Of a stretch of DNA of 64,000 nt, positions 17,247 through 26,661 are shown one piece after another. Each line of letters opens with the position of its first letter. Position 1 is the first letter of the stretch. The translations under genes were made by a program, and so were the position numbers. Origin of the DNA: an uncultured Candidatus Melainabacteria bacterium (GTDB taxonomy: Bacteria; Cyanobacteriota; Vampirovibrionia; Gastranaerophilales; Gastranaerophilaceae); NCBI GenBank assembly GCA_934718135.1, contig CAKUZW010000006.1, positions 49,169-113,168 of the forward strand, in the 5' to 3' direction. The notes under the pieces were generated by a model. That model saw only the letters and a program-made list of their open reading frames with translations. It was not told where the DNA came from and made no database searches.

Positions 17247-18371
17247 ATGGATATGAAATTTATGCATCTTGGCGACCTTCATATTGGGAAACGTGTAAAC
17301 GAATTTCCAATGATTGAAGATCAAAAAGAAATTTTGAAACAAATTATAGAAATAGCAAAATCGCAAAACGTTGATGGGGTTTTGATTGCGGGAGATGTTT
17401 ACGATAAAACAATTCCCTCTATTGAAGCTATTGAATTGTTTGAAAACTTTATCTGCCAACTTGCACAACTCCAAATTCCTACATATATTGTTAGCGGAAA
17501 TCACGACAGCAGCGAAAGACTTTCAACTTTTTCAGACTTAATTTCGCAAAGTAAAATATATTTTTCTAAAAATTATAATGGAAATATTGAACCAATATCG
17601 CAAAATAATATTGATATTTGGCTTTTACCATTTATCAGACCTGCAGATGTGAGGAGATTTTTCCCTGATATTGAAATCGGAAGCTACAATGATGCAGTGA
17701 AAAATGTTGTTGATAATTTAAAAATTGACCAATCCAAAACAAACATTCTTGTTGCACACCAATTCGTAACAGCAAACGGCAAAAGCCCTGAACTTAGCGA
17801 TTCAGAAACGTCTTCTCTCGGGACATTAGACAATATTGATTTTAAAATATTTGACAAATTTGATTATGTAGCACTCGGACATATCCACAAACCACAATCA
17901 ATGGGAAGAAAAGAAGTTCGATATTGCGGTTCACCTCTCAAATATTCTTTTTCAGAGGTTAACCAAAATAAATCAATATCAATTATCAATTTTAACGACA
18001 AAAAAGAAATTAAAATTGACACAATTCCACTCAAACCAATTAGGGATATGAAAGAAATAAAAGGCAAACTTGACGAACTTTTACAAATGGAAAAAGACGA
18101 AAGTTATATGCATATCACGCTTTCTGACACAAATGTTATTGATGCAAAAAACAAACTTGAAACCGTATTTCCAAACATTATGAAACTTGATTTTGAAGAA
18201 TATTATAGCCTTTCAAAAGACAGAAAAAGTTTAAAAAATTTGAAAGATAAAAGTATGTTTGAACATTTTTCAGAATTTTTTGAAAAACAAACAAAAGAAA
18301 AACTGACAAAAAAAGAAATTGAAATTGTATCTAATTTTTTAGAAGAAGTGGAGGCTAAATGCGTCCGCTAA
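17247..18371 (+). CDS. sbcD: Exonuclease subunit SbcD (Mre11-type)
   Basis: 374 residues; a second methionine two codons in is an alternative start. It is the calcineurin-like metallophosphoesterase nuclease that, with SbcC, cleaves DNA hairpins and protein-blocked ends. Motifs: MHLGDLHIGKR (DxH), VLIAGDVYDKTIPS (GDxxD), YIVSGNHDSSERL (GNHD), ILVAHQFV (H) and ALGHIHKPQ (GHxH). The last 13 bases overlap sbcC, so translation is coupled. A promoter box sits so close that the message may be leaderless. Confidence 0.95.
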   Translation: MDMKFMHLGDLHIGKRVNEFPMIEDQKEILKQIIEIAKSQNVDGVLIAGDVYDKTIPSIEAIELFENFICQLAQLQIPTYIVSGNHDSSERLSTFSDLISQSKIYFSKNYNGNIEPISQNNIDIWLLPFIRPADVRRFFPDIEIGSYNDAVKNVVDNLKIDQSKTNILVAHQFVTANGKSPELSDSETSSLGTLDNIDFKIFDKFDYVALGHIHKPQSMGRKEVRYCGSPLKYSFSEVNQNKSISIINFNDKKEIKIDTIPLKPIRDMKEIKGKLDELLQMEKDESYMHITLSDTNVIDAKNKLETVFPNIMKLDFEEYYSLSKDRKSLKNLKDKSMFEHFSEFFEKQTKEKLTKKEIEIVSNFLEEVEAKCVR

Positions 18372-21100
18372 ATTTAACAATTAATGCATTTGGACCTTAC
18401 GCAAAAAAAGTAGAAATTCCATTTTCTACACTTGGAGAAAGCGGAATTTACCTGATTACCGGCGATACAGGAGCAGGCAAAACCACAATTTTTGATGCAA
18501 TAAGTTTTGCACTGTATGGAGAAGCCAGCGGAGAATATAGAAAAGACAAAGCCGCACTACGAAGTGATTTTGCAGACAAAAAAGACAAAACTTATGTAAT
18601 TTTAGAATTCATGTGTCGTGGTGAAATTTATAAAATTAAACGTTCACCTAAAACAACAGACCACAATTCAGATGTTGAATTAACTCTCCCCAATGGAAAA
18701 ACTATTACCAAAGAAAAAGAAACAAACGAAAAAATAGAGGAACTTACAGGCCTTAATAAAAAACAATTTTCTCAAATCGTAATGATTGCCCAAGGAGAAT
18801 TTCAAAAACTGTTAAATGCCAAAACAGACGATAGGGGCGAAATTTTTAGAAATATTTTCTCTACTCAAAATCTTCAAATTTTTCAAGCAAAATTGTACGA
18901 CAATTTTATGAAAAAACGTACTGATTTTGAAAACTTGAAAAACAGTCTAATTCAATATATAGAACAAATTTCAACTACTGATAATGACAAATTATCCGAA
19001 GAAATTTTAGCTTTAAAATCAACAAAAAATATCTATAATATTGAAACCCTGATTGAAGAACTCAAAAATCAAATTAAAACAGATGAAACAGATAAAAAAT
19101 CTTTAGACAAAGAAAAAAAATCAATAAAAAAAGAGCTGGAAAAATTAAACCAAACCTACGGAAATGCCCAAATAGTCGAAAATACACGTGCAGAAATTAC
19201 CAAACTCGAAACTGAAATTATCCCACAATTGGAACTTAATTTCAAAATTTCAGAAGAAAAGTTTGAGCAATATTCAAAACAAAAACCTGAATACGAAAAA
19301 ATAGCACTCGAAATTGGGAAATTAACTAAAGATTTACCAAAATATGAAACATTAGCAAATTTATCCCAAGAAATTGAAAAATTAATTAAAGAAAATGGAA
19401 AAAATAATAATGAAATAGAAAAAATAACAACAAATTTAACCAACAATCAAAACAGACAAAAAGAATTGAAAAACCTGATAACGACCCTTAAATCAGTTGA
19501 AGCAGACTATGAAAAAGAACAAAATTTAAAACAAAAAAATGATGAAAGGATTGAAAAATTAACCCAATTATTTTCTCAAAATTCAGAAATAAAAATCAAA
19601 AATGAAAATCTTAAAAACTTGCAAAAAGAATTACAAAAACTAACCTCAGATTGGCAAGAAAAAAACACTCAATATGTAACCGTTTACACAAAATTTATTG
19701 AAGAACAGGCAGGAATTTTAGCAAAAGATTTAATTCCGCAAAAACCATGTCCGGTATGCGGTTCAACAACTCACCCAAACCCTGCAAAACTTCAAGATGA
19801 AACTATCACCAAAAATTATGTTGAAAAAATTCAAAAAATAAGTGAAAAATCTAAACAAACACTAGATAAAGAATCACAAAATTTAACAAAACTACAGTCT
19901 GAGATTTCAACTCTTGAAAAGAAATTTGAAGAAGATTTAATAAAACTTTTTCCAAATAATAATACAGAAAAAATTGAAAAAATAATCGAACAAGAACTTG
20001 AAAAAACAAAGAAAATTCAAACAGAAATCACTGAAAAAATAACAAATTTATCTAAAAAAATTGAAGAAAAAAATAACGCAGAAAAAGAAATTTCTACAAT
20101 CGAAAAATTAATAACAGATTTAGAAGAAAATTTAAAAACTACAATCGAAAATAAAAATTCCTTAGAGAAAACTATTACAGAAAAATCTGCAACAACAAAA
20201 ACAATTCAAGCAGAACTTGATTACACTGATAGCCAAAAGGCACTAAACATCTACAATGAAAAGAAATTGAAATTAGATACGTTTGAACAAGAATTCAAAC
20301 AAATCCAAAATCAAAAAGAATCTTCAAAAACAGACCTTACTTCCAAAAACGAAACCCTAAAAACTTTGCAAAAACAAATAAAAGGAAGCAAGAAAGTTGA
20401 TTTGGAAGAACTGAAAAATCAAATCCAACAATCCAAGGCAAAAGAATTAGAACTTCAAAATAAAATAGATACGATTAATACAAGATTTTCAAAAAACAGC
20501 GAATTAAAAACAAGAATTATATCAACAAAAGAAGAAATTGAAACAACAGACGAGGAACTAAAAGTTCTAAAACAATTATCAGATACCGCAAACGGAAAAC
20601 TTAACGGCACAATAAAAATGACTTTTGAACAATACATCCAAAGTGCCTATTTTGACATGATAATTGATGAAGCGAACAAAAGATTTTTAAAAATGACAAA
20701 TTACCAATACCGCCTCGAAAGAAAAGAAGAAAAGAAAGGTAACTCAAAAGTCGGACTGGATTTGAACGTCTTTGATTATCATACAGGCAAATATCGTAGT
20801 GTAAGCACTTTATCAGGTGGAGAATCCTTCAAAGCTGCACTATCTTTGGCTCTCGGATTGTCTGATGTTGTTCAAAATTACTCAGGAGGAATAAAAATCG
20901 AAGCAATGTTTGTTGATGAGGGCTTTGGCTCCCTTGATGAAGAATCTTTAGAGCAAGCAATGAATACTCTTTACGGATTAACCGAAGGCAATAGAATAGT
21001 CGGAATTATTTCTCACGTTGCAGAACTAAGAAACAGAATTGATAAAAAAATTCTGATTAAACGAAGTCTTAACGGAAGTTCAATCGAAATTAAACAGTAA
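18359..21100 (+). CDS. sbcC: Exonuclease subunit SbcC (Rad50-type SMC ATPase)
   Basis: 913 residues from ATG 18359 with GGAGG just upstream. N-terminal ATPase half with Walker A ITGDTGAGKTTIFDAISFAL and Q-loop QIVMIAQGEFQKLL; two long Lys/Glu/Asn-rich coiled-coil arms; a zinc hook CPVCGSTTHP with C464 and C467 at the apex; and a C-terminal half with signature VSTLSGGESFKAALSLAL and Walker B EAMFVDEGFGSLDEES. With SbcD it forms the nuclease complex that processes hairpins and stalled ends. It ends 11 bases inside the convergent gene that follows. Confidence 0.96.
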   Translation: MRPLNLTINAFGPYAKKVEIPFSTLGESGIYLITGDTGAGKTTIFDAISFALYGEASGEYRKDKAALRSDFADKKDKTYVILEFMCRGEIYKIKRSPKTTDHNSDVELTLPNGKTITKEKETNEKIEELTGLNKKQFSQIVMIAQGEFQKLLNAKTDDRGEIFRNIFSTQNLQIFQAKLYDNFMKKRTDFENLKNSLIQYIEQISTTDNDKLSEEILALKSTKNIYNIETLIEELKNQIKTDETDKKSLDKEKKSIKKELEKLNQTYGNAQIVENTRAEITKLETEIIPQLELNFKISEEKFEQYSKQKPEYEKIALEIGKLTKDLPKYETLANLSQEIEKLIKENGKNNNEIEKITTNLTNNQNRQKELKNLITTLKSVEADYEKEQNLKQKNDERIEKLTQLFSQNSEIKIKNENLKNLQKELQKLTSDWQEKNTQYVTVYTKFIEEQAGILAKDLIPQKPCPVCGSTTHPNPAKLQDETITKNYVEKIQKISEKSKQTLDKESQNLTKLQSEISTLEKKFEEDLIKLFPNNNTEKIEKIIEQELEKTKKIQTEITEKITNLSKKIEEKNNAEKEISTIEKLITDLEENLKTTIENKNSLEKTITEKSATTKTIQAELDYTDSQKALNIYNEKKLKLDTFEQEFKQIQNQKESSKTDLTSKNETLKTLQKQIKGSKKVDLEELKNQIQQSKAKELELQNKIDTINTRFSKNSELKTRIISTKEEIETTDEELKVLKQLSDTANGKLNGTIKMTFEQYIQSAYFDMIIDEANKRFLKMTNYQYRLERKEEKKGNSKVGLDLNVFDYHTGKYRSVSTLSGGESFKAALSLALGLSDVVQNYSGGIKIEAMFVDEGFGSLDEESLEQAMNTLYGLTEGNRIVGIISHVAELRNRIDKKILIKRSLNGSSIEIKQ

Positions 21101-22775
21101 TGATTTGAGAATTTCTGATTTTTTCAACTTCTTGAAGTGCTAAATTCATTGAATATGTCCAATTGTTCGTTTTATCATTGATGAATGGTTTAACGGAAGT
21201 AAGCCAAACCGTATTATCACCTGTCAAATCAAACCACCTGAATTCATGGTGCCAATTGAACAATCCAAGAGTCTTTTTGCCTAATGCACCTGCTAAATTC
21301 AAAATACAATTATCACTTGTTATAACAACATCCAAATTTTCAACTGCGGCTGCCGTATCTTCAAAGTTTTTAAATTCTTTTGCCAAGTTATGAACTTTAT
21401 TATGTTCAAAACATTCAAATTTGCTATCCGGAATATCTTTTGTTAGAGAATAAATTTCAACATTTTTTAACTTGTCGAGCGGTAAGAATCTTTCGATAGA
21501 AATATCTCTAGTATGATTTCCATTCGGACTACCTGAAAAAGCAATTCCTATCTTGAATTTATCATTGTTAAAATATTTTTCTCTAAAATCTTCAACAATT
21601 TCCTGATTAACTTTCAAATATCCTTCACCTACCGAAATATTTGACTCATCAAGTTTTAGAGCAATTGGAACAGACATTGACGGGATATAGTAATCAAACT
21701 TAATCTTATTCAAATTTGCCATACTTTTTGGTATTATTTCAACACCCAAATCGTTATTTTTTAGCAAACTTGCAACAGAATCTTGTACAACAAAAATCAC
21801 GTGTTTTGCTAATTTAACCAATCGTCTGAAATAGCCCCACATCAAGAATGTATCCCCAAAACCTTGTTCATAATAAACAAGCAATGTAGAATTTGACAAA
21901 TCTTTTACTCCATCCCATTTTGGTTTGTTGATTTTTGGGAATGCAGTCGCGTTATTTTCTTTTTTAAATCTAAAATCAAAATACTCGTACCAAGATTTGA
22001 AATCTTTGTTTTTCAAACAATATGCGGCATAATCATACTTGTCATCATTTGTCATATTGCCTATTTCTAAAATTCTATCCCAATATTTTCGACCAAGTTC
22101 AGCATCATTTGCTTTAGAAGCCATAATTGTGACATTTTTTGCATAAAGTTTGTTATATGGTTCTAAATCAGAAGCTGCTTCAAAATTTTTCAAAGATTTG
22201 AAAATATCTTCATCGTTATGACTCATATCAGAATACAATTTGTTATAATAACACCCCAATAAATTATATTCATTAGGTGTGACATCAGATTGTTTTAATG
22301 AGAAATATTTTTCCAAAAACTCAACGGCTTTTGAAAGATTATTGCGTTTGTAATAAACTTCTGCCAAAAATTTGTACATTGACGCATCACTTTGTGCAAA
22401 TTTTTCTGAATATTCGATAAGATTTACAACCAAATCAAACTGTTCAAGCTCTTCCAAACATTTTATATAGTTTCGCAACATATTAACATCAGTTTGTTTG
22501 TACTTGAAAATCGCAGTATAACAAAGAAGTGCGTTAGAATAATCTTTATCCTCAAAATAAATGTCTGCAGCCGTTGTCATTTTTGCAAGAAAATAACCGA
22601 TAGATGTTGCAGATTCTTCAACAACACTATCTTTGAGCTTTTTGTCTGCTTGAAACATCGCAAGGTTATTCATATAAGTTTCAAAATAACTTATAGCTTC
22701 CACTATCTTTTTCTGATACAGCAACGATATCCAAACTGAACGATTTAATTTAAGCAATAAAAAATTATCTATCAT
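21090..22775 (-). CDS. TPR protein with GT9/heptosyltransferase-like C-terminal domain
   Basis: 561 residues; GGAGAG precedes the ATG. The N-terminal half (about 1-270) has TPR-like repeats (YSNALLCYTAIFKYKQTDV, SMYKFLAEVYYKRNNLSKAV). The C-terminal half has the pattern of TPR-linked glycosyltransferase family 9 proteins: LLVYYEQGFGDTFLMWGYFRRL, KIGIAFSGSPNGNHTRDISIERF, and VITSDNCILNLAGALGKKTLGLF (the usual TxDT..LAGALG). There is no membrane segment. It may transfer sugars to a surface glycan or to protein; donor and acceptor are unknown. Confidence 0.7.
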   Translation of the reverse strand: MIDNFLLLKLNRSVWISLLYQKKIVEAISYFETYMNNLAMFQADKKLKDSVVEESATSIGYFLAKMTTAADIYFEDKDYSNALLCYTAIFKYKQTDVNMLRNYIKCLEELEQFDLVVNLIEYSEKFAQSDASMYKFLAEVYYKRNNLSKAVEFLEKYFSLKQSDVTPNEYNLLGCYYNKLYSDMSHNDEDIFKSLKNFEAASDLEPYNKLYAKNVTIMASKANDAELGRKYWDRILEIGNMTNDDKYDYAAYCLKNKDFKSWYEYFDFRFKKENNATAFPKINKPKWDGVKDLSNSTLLVYYEQGFGDTFLMWGYFRRLVKLAKHVIFVVQDSVASLLKNNDLGVEIIPKSMANLNKIKFDYYIPSMSVPIALKLDESNISVGEGYLKVNQEIVEDFREKYFNNDKFKIGIAFSGSPNGNHTRDISIERFLPLDKLKNVEIYSLTKDIPDSKFECFEHNKVHNLAKEFKNFEDTAAAVENLDVVITSDNCILNLAGALGKKTLGLFNWHHEFRWFDLTGDNTVWLTSVKPFINDKTNNWTYSMNLALQEVEKIRNSQIITV

Positions 22776-22849
22776 AAAACTCTCCTTCTCAAAGTCTACC
22801 GCATTTCAATCAAATTAGACTCATTCAATTAAGTGATATTTTTAATTTT

Positions 22850-22878
22850 TTGACATCCTCAAAATGATTTTATACAAT
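22850..22878 (+). promoter_or_regulatory. Sigma-70-type promoter of the carbonic anhydrase gene
   Basis: TTGACA (22850-22855), a 17-bp spacer and TACAAT (22873-22878). This is a near-consensus housekeeping promoter, about 32 bases upstream of the start codon. Confidence 0.75.
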
Positions 22879-22909
22879 GTATAAAACAATAATAACTAAG
22901 GAGAGAAAA

Positions 22910-23527
22910 ATGAATTTACCAAATAATATTTCGCAAAAAGCAAAACAAGAATTAGAAAAACTTTTTGAAGGGAATAAAAATTTTATAAATGGCACCCCAA
23001 CATCAAAAAACATGTGCCTTTCAACCCTGCAAAAACTTGCACTGTATCAAGAACCTTATGCCTGTGTTCTTAGCTGTTCTGATTCACGAGTTGTTCCGGA
23101 AATCGTATTTGATTGCGGAATTGGAGAGCTATTTGTAGTTAGAGTTGCCGGAATTACCGTAGGCCCAAATGTTTTGGAAAGTCTTGAATATGCAGTGAAA
23201 AAATTACACGTACCACTTTTGATTTTATTAGGGCATGACGACTGTGGAGTTATGACTTATGCAAATGAGCATTATCCGGAAGTTACAGAGAATTTTCAAT
23301 CAATTTTGAAATGTGTTTATCCTGTAATTAACAAGGGTGGGCAAATGTCTTGTAACAACAAATTTGCCAAAAAACACACTGTTTGGGTTGAAAATTATAT
23401 CAAAGAACATTCTCAAATTATCAAAACTGCAGTAGAAAATAATGACCTTTACATCGCTAAATGCCACTTTGACCACAACACCGGTGAAGTTTATTTGATA
23501 GATGATGACTTAAATAAAGTTATTTAA
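22910..23527 (+). CDS. Beta-class carbonic anhydrase
   Basis: 205 residues from ATG 22910 (AAGGAGAG upstream; an ATG at 22877 lies inside the promoter). It interconverts CO2 and bicarbonate. The zinc ligands and active-site pair are clear: CSDSR with C56 and D58/R60, then LLGHDDCGV with H109 and C112. FVVRVAGITVGPNVLESLEYAV lies between, as in beta-CAs. In an anaerobe without carboxysomes it may supply bicarbonate for carboxylases. It overlaps the thioredoxin-like gene tail-to-tail by eight bases. Confidence 0.94.
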   Translation: MNLPNNISQKAKQELEKLFEGNKNFINGTPTSKNMCLSTLQKLALYQEPYACVLSCSDSRVVPEIVFDCGIGELFVVRVAGITVGPNVLESLEYAVKKLHVPLLILLGHDDCGVMTYANEHYPEVTENFQSILKCVYPVINKGGQMSCNNKFAKKHTVWVENYIKEHSQIIKTAVENNDLYIAKCHFDHNTGEVYLIDDDLNKVI

Positions 23528-23825
23528 TATAAGCCATCAATCTGTTTAACAACTGAGCTTTCTGATGGAAACCAACAAATTCTGCAATTTTTTCTCCGTC
23601 TTTTAACAATATAAAAGTCGGAAAACCTTTTATGCCGAATTTTCTTGCCAAATTTGGAGACTCTTCTCCATCAACAAGCCCAATCCACATATCAGAGTCT
23701 TTCAAATCTTCAAGTTCAATTCGTTGATTTTTGCAATACGTACACCAAGTTGTATAAAACTCTACCAATTTTAAACCGCTTTTAGTATTTTCTTCAAAAT
23801 TTTGTTCGTTTAATTCTATTATCAT
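23520..23825 (-). CDS. Thioredoxin-family protein with CTYC active site
   Basis: 101 residues from ATG 23825 (GAGGT upstream; an upstream start at 23840 lacks a ribosome site). It has a single thioredoxin fold: LVEFYTTWCTYCKNQ with active site CTYC in place of the usual CGPC, VDGEESPNLARKFGIKGFPTFILLKDGEKI with the cis-proline in FPTF, and a C-terminal helix. The altered CxxC dipeptide should shift the redox potential, and the natural partner is unknown. There is no signal peptide, so it is cytoplasmic. Confidence 0.85.
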   Translation of the reverse strand: MIIELNEQNFEENTKSGLKLVEFYTTWCTYCKNQRIELEDLKDSDMWIGLVDGEESPNLARKFGIKGFPTFILLKDGEKIAEFVGFHQKAQLLNRLMAYIK

Positions 23826-24006
23826 TTTTTTTAACCTCAAATTTTATATCATTATCTTTTATTATACACAATTTGACACCAAACATTCGGCTAATGAAAA
23901 TAATAATTAATTAAGTTAATAAAATTTAATAAAAAACAGAAAAAATAACAAATAATCTAGATTTTTAGCGTTATTAATAATAAGGTTAGAAAAAGTGTAG
24001 GTAAAA

Positions 24007-25434
24007 ATGATTAATTTTCCGAGTTCAATTCCAAATATTCCAAAACAACAAAATGTTGTAAAACAGCAATATCAAAATAATAAGCCCGTTTCAGCACAAA
24101 GTTTCAATGGTACTCAAACCAATGACAAAATCAGCTTTAGTGAAGGGGCAAATATTTTCCTTTCCGGAATTGAAAAGCAATGTGGAGAATTAGTTTTATC
24201 AATTATCAAAAATCCGGTAAAAACAATTGGAATTGTTGCGGGCAGTACACTTGCTCTTAGTGCGTTACCACTTATCGGAATTCCGGCAGCAGTTGGTGGT
24301 GGAGCGTTGGCTCTTGGTTTTGCAGGTTTTGCAATAGGAAAAACAATAGCTCATGCGACTCAATTTGTAAAAAATAACAACAAAGGAGATTATTTCACTG
24401 CCCGCCAAAATCTTCAACAAATGGGCGAAGATTCAGTAGACTTAGCACTTTCTGTACCTTTTGCTCCAAAAGGTGTTACACAAGTTAAAAACTTTGCTCA
24501 ATATGGCAAAATTGCAATTAATAAACCTCTTTTAAATGAACTTAAATCAACAAAATCAATAAAACAAGTTTGGACATCTCTTCGCAATTCAAATAAAAAT
24601 ATTTCGAGAGACATAAACTATCAAGGTTCTGTTGATAAAGAATTGGCAAAACTTGAAAGGCTGACTGATGCTCAAAAGGCAACCCTCAAAAAAGAACTTC
24701 TCGAATTCAATGTTCCACAAGAAAAAATTTCGGAAGTAGTTTTAGACAAATGGGCAGAAATTCGCGGAATTAAAACAAAACCGGATTTAAAATTCGAAAC
24801 ATTGGCACAAGGCACAGCAGGACAAGCAACTCCTAGGGAATGCAAAATCACAATGAATGATTATAAACATAACAATATTCCGGAGACATTTAGTGATTAC
24901 CGACTTGTAAAAAGAGAACTAGTAAGTGGTCAATACCAAGATACTTATAAAAAGATTTCTACAGGAGAAATCGTTAAAGATTCTATAGATAAAAATATTG
25001 CAGACCGTTATTCAGAATTGTATAAACAGCAAGAAAAATTAGCTCCTCAAAGTAAAAAAATTCTTGCAACCGTCCATGAAAGAGAACATATCCACCAATA
25101 TGCAAGAATTTTTGAAAATAACCCTGATTGGTTGCCTGTAACAGATAGAGCAAAACAACTCTATGCACAAATGGCTCAAGAAATGCCAGCTCAAACAGCA
25201 GCTCAAAGGGCAGAAGTTCAGGCACTTGAAAATGCAAGAAATAATGGTACCCCAATTTCTTATGTCAAAAATGCAAGAGAAGTAGGTGCAAGAGAAATGG
25301 AATGGAAAGCAATGGAAAATGAAACCTTCCAAACTCTTGACGGGGTATTCAAAAGAACAAACAAATTAACTCCGCCAAAAATAAATAATATTGTACTTGA
25401 AAATGTTATGCAAATTGAATCTGCAAAATCATAA
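24007..25434 (+). CDS. Lineage-specific protein with HExxH metallopeptidase-like motif
   Basis: 475 residues, AGGT upstream. The N-terminus is polar and Gln/Asn-rich with AQSFNGT and DKISFSE motifs. A glycine/alanine-rich hydrophobic pair at about 75-120 (TIGIVAGSTLALSALPLIGIPAAVGGGALALGFAG, split by IP) looks like a membrane hairpin. The C-terminal part contains TVHEREHIHQYARIF, i.e. H357-E-x-x-H361, and downstream GAREMEWKAMENE with glutamates that could be a third zinc ligand. I cannot name a family. It could be a membrane-associated zinc protease or a protein with a chance HExxH. Confidence 0.6.
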   Translation: MINFPSSIPNIPKQQNVVKQQYQNNKPVSAQSFNGTQTNDKISFSEGANIFLSGIEKQCGELVLSIIKNPVKTIGIVAGSTLALSALPLIGIPAAVGGGALALGFAGFAIGKTIAHATQFVKNNNKGDYFTARQNLQQMGEDSVDLALSVPFAPKGVTQVKNFAQYGKIAINKPLLNELKSTKSIKQVWTSLRNSNKNISRDINYQGSVDKELAKLERLTDAQKATLKKELLEFNVPQEKISEVVLDKWAEIRGIKTKPDLKFETLAQGTAGQATPRECKITMNDYKHNNIPETFSDYRLVKRELVSGQYQDTYKKISTGEIVKDSIDKNIADRYSELYKQQEKLAPQSKKILATVHEREHIHQYARIFENNPDWLPVTDRAKQLYAQMAQEMPAQTAAQRAEVQALENARNNGTPISYVKNAREVGAREMEWKAMENETFQTLDGVFKRTNKLTPPKINNIVLENVMQIESAKS

Positions 25435-25435
25435 A

Positions 25436-26347
25436 TCAATACCTTAAAGGAATTTTTGAACGATAAACTTCTTTATCCGTATACCCAAAATTCAACAACA
25501 TTCGATTTGTACTTGTATAAAAAATATTTTCTTCCAAGGTCGGACCAATATTAACAGATTTTACCGACTCTTTTGAAAAATTGTACTCTAAATAAGGAAC
25601 AAACAACCCATTTTTTTCAACCACAAAAGTAGGTTTTGAATTTGTTGTCCCAAAAGCATTAACAACAACTATTCGATACTCATGTTCATTTTTGAATTGA
25701 GGATTTTTAAAAAATATACTCACAATACTCAAAACATCAATCAATTCAAACAAAATATCAAAAAGTTTAACTTCATTATTCTGTTTACACCTCAATGCAC
25801 GTTCAAACAGCATATTCCACTTTTTGAAAATCGCATGAATTATCTTAACCTGTTTAGATTTGTCATAAATAACGCTCCCATATATAGGAAGATAATTATT
25901 TTTATCCATTTCTTCAACAAGTTTATTTTTATCAAATCCGATATTATAGCCCGTGTAATTCTTACCTTTGGCGTAATTGTTCCAAAGCGTCAAATTGTCA
26001 CTCTCGGTTGAAAAAGAGGTTGTAAAATATTCCAACTTGTTTACCAAATCATCATAACCGTCAACAATATGTTTATATTTATTACTGAAATGGTTTCTGA
26101 TTTTGTCAAACAAATCCGGATTTAAATCTCTATTTTCATCAATCAAATCGACAATTAATTTATAAGAATAAGCAATTTCCTCTTTGTCATTGAGATACAA
26201 GGCGTTAGAAAATCTTATTGTACCGCTGGCTAAAATATTCAAAAGTTTTTCAGGCTTAGTATAATGATAAATTGTGTAATTTTTATCATTATCTAAAACC
26301 TTTTTAATCTTAGGAATTTTACGCAACAACTCATCATAATAAGACAT
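25436..26347 (-). CDS. DUF2971 family protein
   Basis: 303 residues from ATG 26347 with GAGG upstream. The DUF2971 pattern is recognisable: YHYTKPEKLLNILASGTIRFSNALYLNDKEEI at the N-terminus, YFTTSFSTESDNLTLWNNYAKGKNYTGYNIGFD in the middle (the usual FSxxxDNxxMWxxYA), and KNEHEYRIVV later. The molecular function of the family is not established. Members are scattered in accessory regions, sometimes near defence genes, but nothing nearby here supports that role. It converges on the HExxH gene with one base between the stops. Confidence 0.75.
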   Translation of the reverse strand: MSYYDELLRKIPKIKKVLDNDKNYTIYHYTKPEKLLNILASGTIRFSNALYLNDKEEIAYSYKLIVDLIDENRDLNPDLFDKIRNHFSNKYKHIVDGYDDLVNKLEYFTTSFSTESDNLTLWNNYAKGKNYTGYNIGFDKNKLVEEMDKNNYLPIYGSVIYDKSKQVKIIHAIFKKWNMLFERALRCKQNNEVKLFDILFELIDVLSIVSIFFKNPQFKNEHEYRIVVVNAFGTTNSKPTFVVEKNGLFVPYLEYNFSKESVKSVNIGPTLEENIFYTSTNRMLLNFGYTDKEVYRSKIPLRY

Positions 26348-26409
26348 CAAAAACCTCTTTCAAACCTCAATCTTATTATAACATATTTAACTGCGTTTTA
26401 CTATCGGAA

Positions 26410-26568
26410 TTACTTTTTGACAGAACCTTTTAAACGATTTTTAATATGTTCAACTTCATCTTTTGTAAGATATCTGTGGAATTTAGTGAACTCTTCCATG
26501 ATATCCCAAGAAGAATAATTTCCTTGTTCTACCTTTTTAATCCAATCATTAACTTCTTTTGTAATCAT
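26410..26568 (-). CDS. Small hypothetical protein
   Basis: 52 residues from ATG 26568 (GGAG upstream; a longer frame to 26649 lacks support): MITKEVNDWIKKVEQGNYSS..., ending NRLKGSVKK. It is charged and probably two or three helices; the segment YLTKDEVEHIKNRL is amphipathic. I recognise no family. It lies downstream of the sigma factor gene on the same strand and could be a minor partner in that unit. Confidence 0.5.
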   Translation of the reverse strand: MITKEVNDWIKKVEQGNYSSWDIMEEFTKFHRYLTKDEVEHIKNRLKGSVKK

Positions 26569-26661
26569 AATTTTAAATCTCCAATAAACACACTCACATA
26601 AAAACTTTTGAAGTATAATAACATATTTTTCAAAATTCGTAAAGTGCAAAATTGAAAAAAA

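Noticed and set aside
25436..26347. DUF2971 gene as part of a defence island
   Set aside because: No restriction, toxin-antitoxin, CRISPR or abortive infection gene is adjacent, so the link is unsupported.
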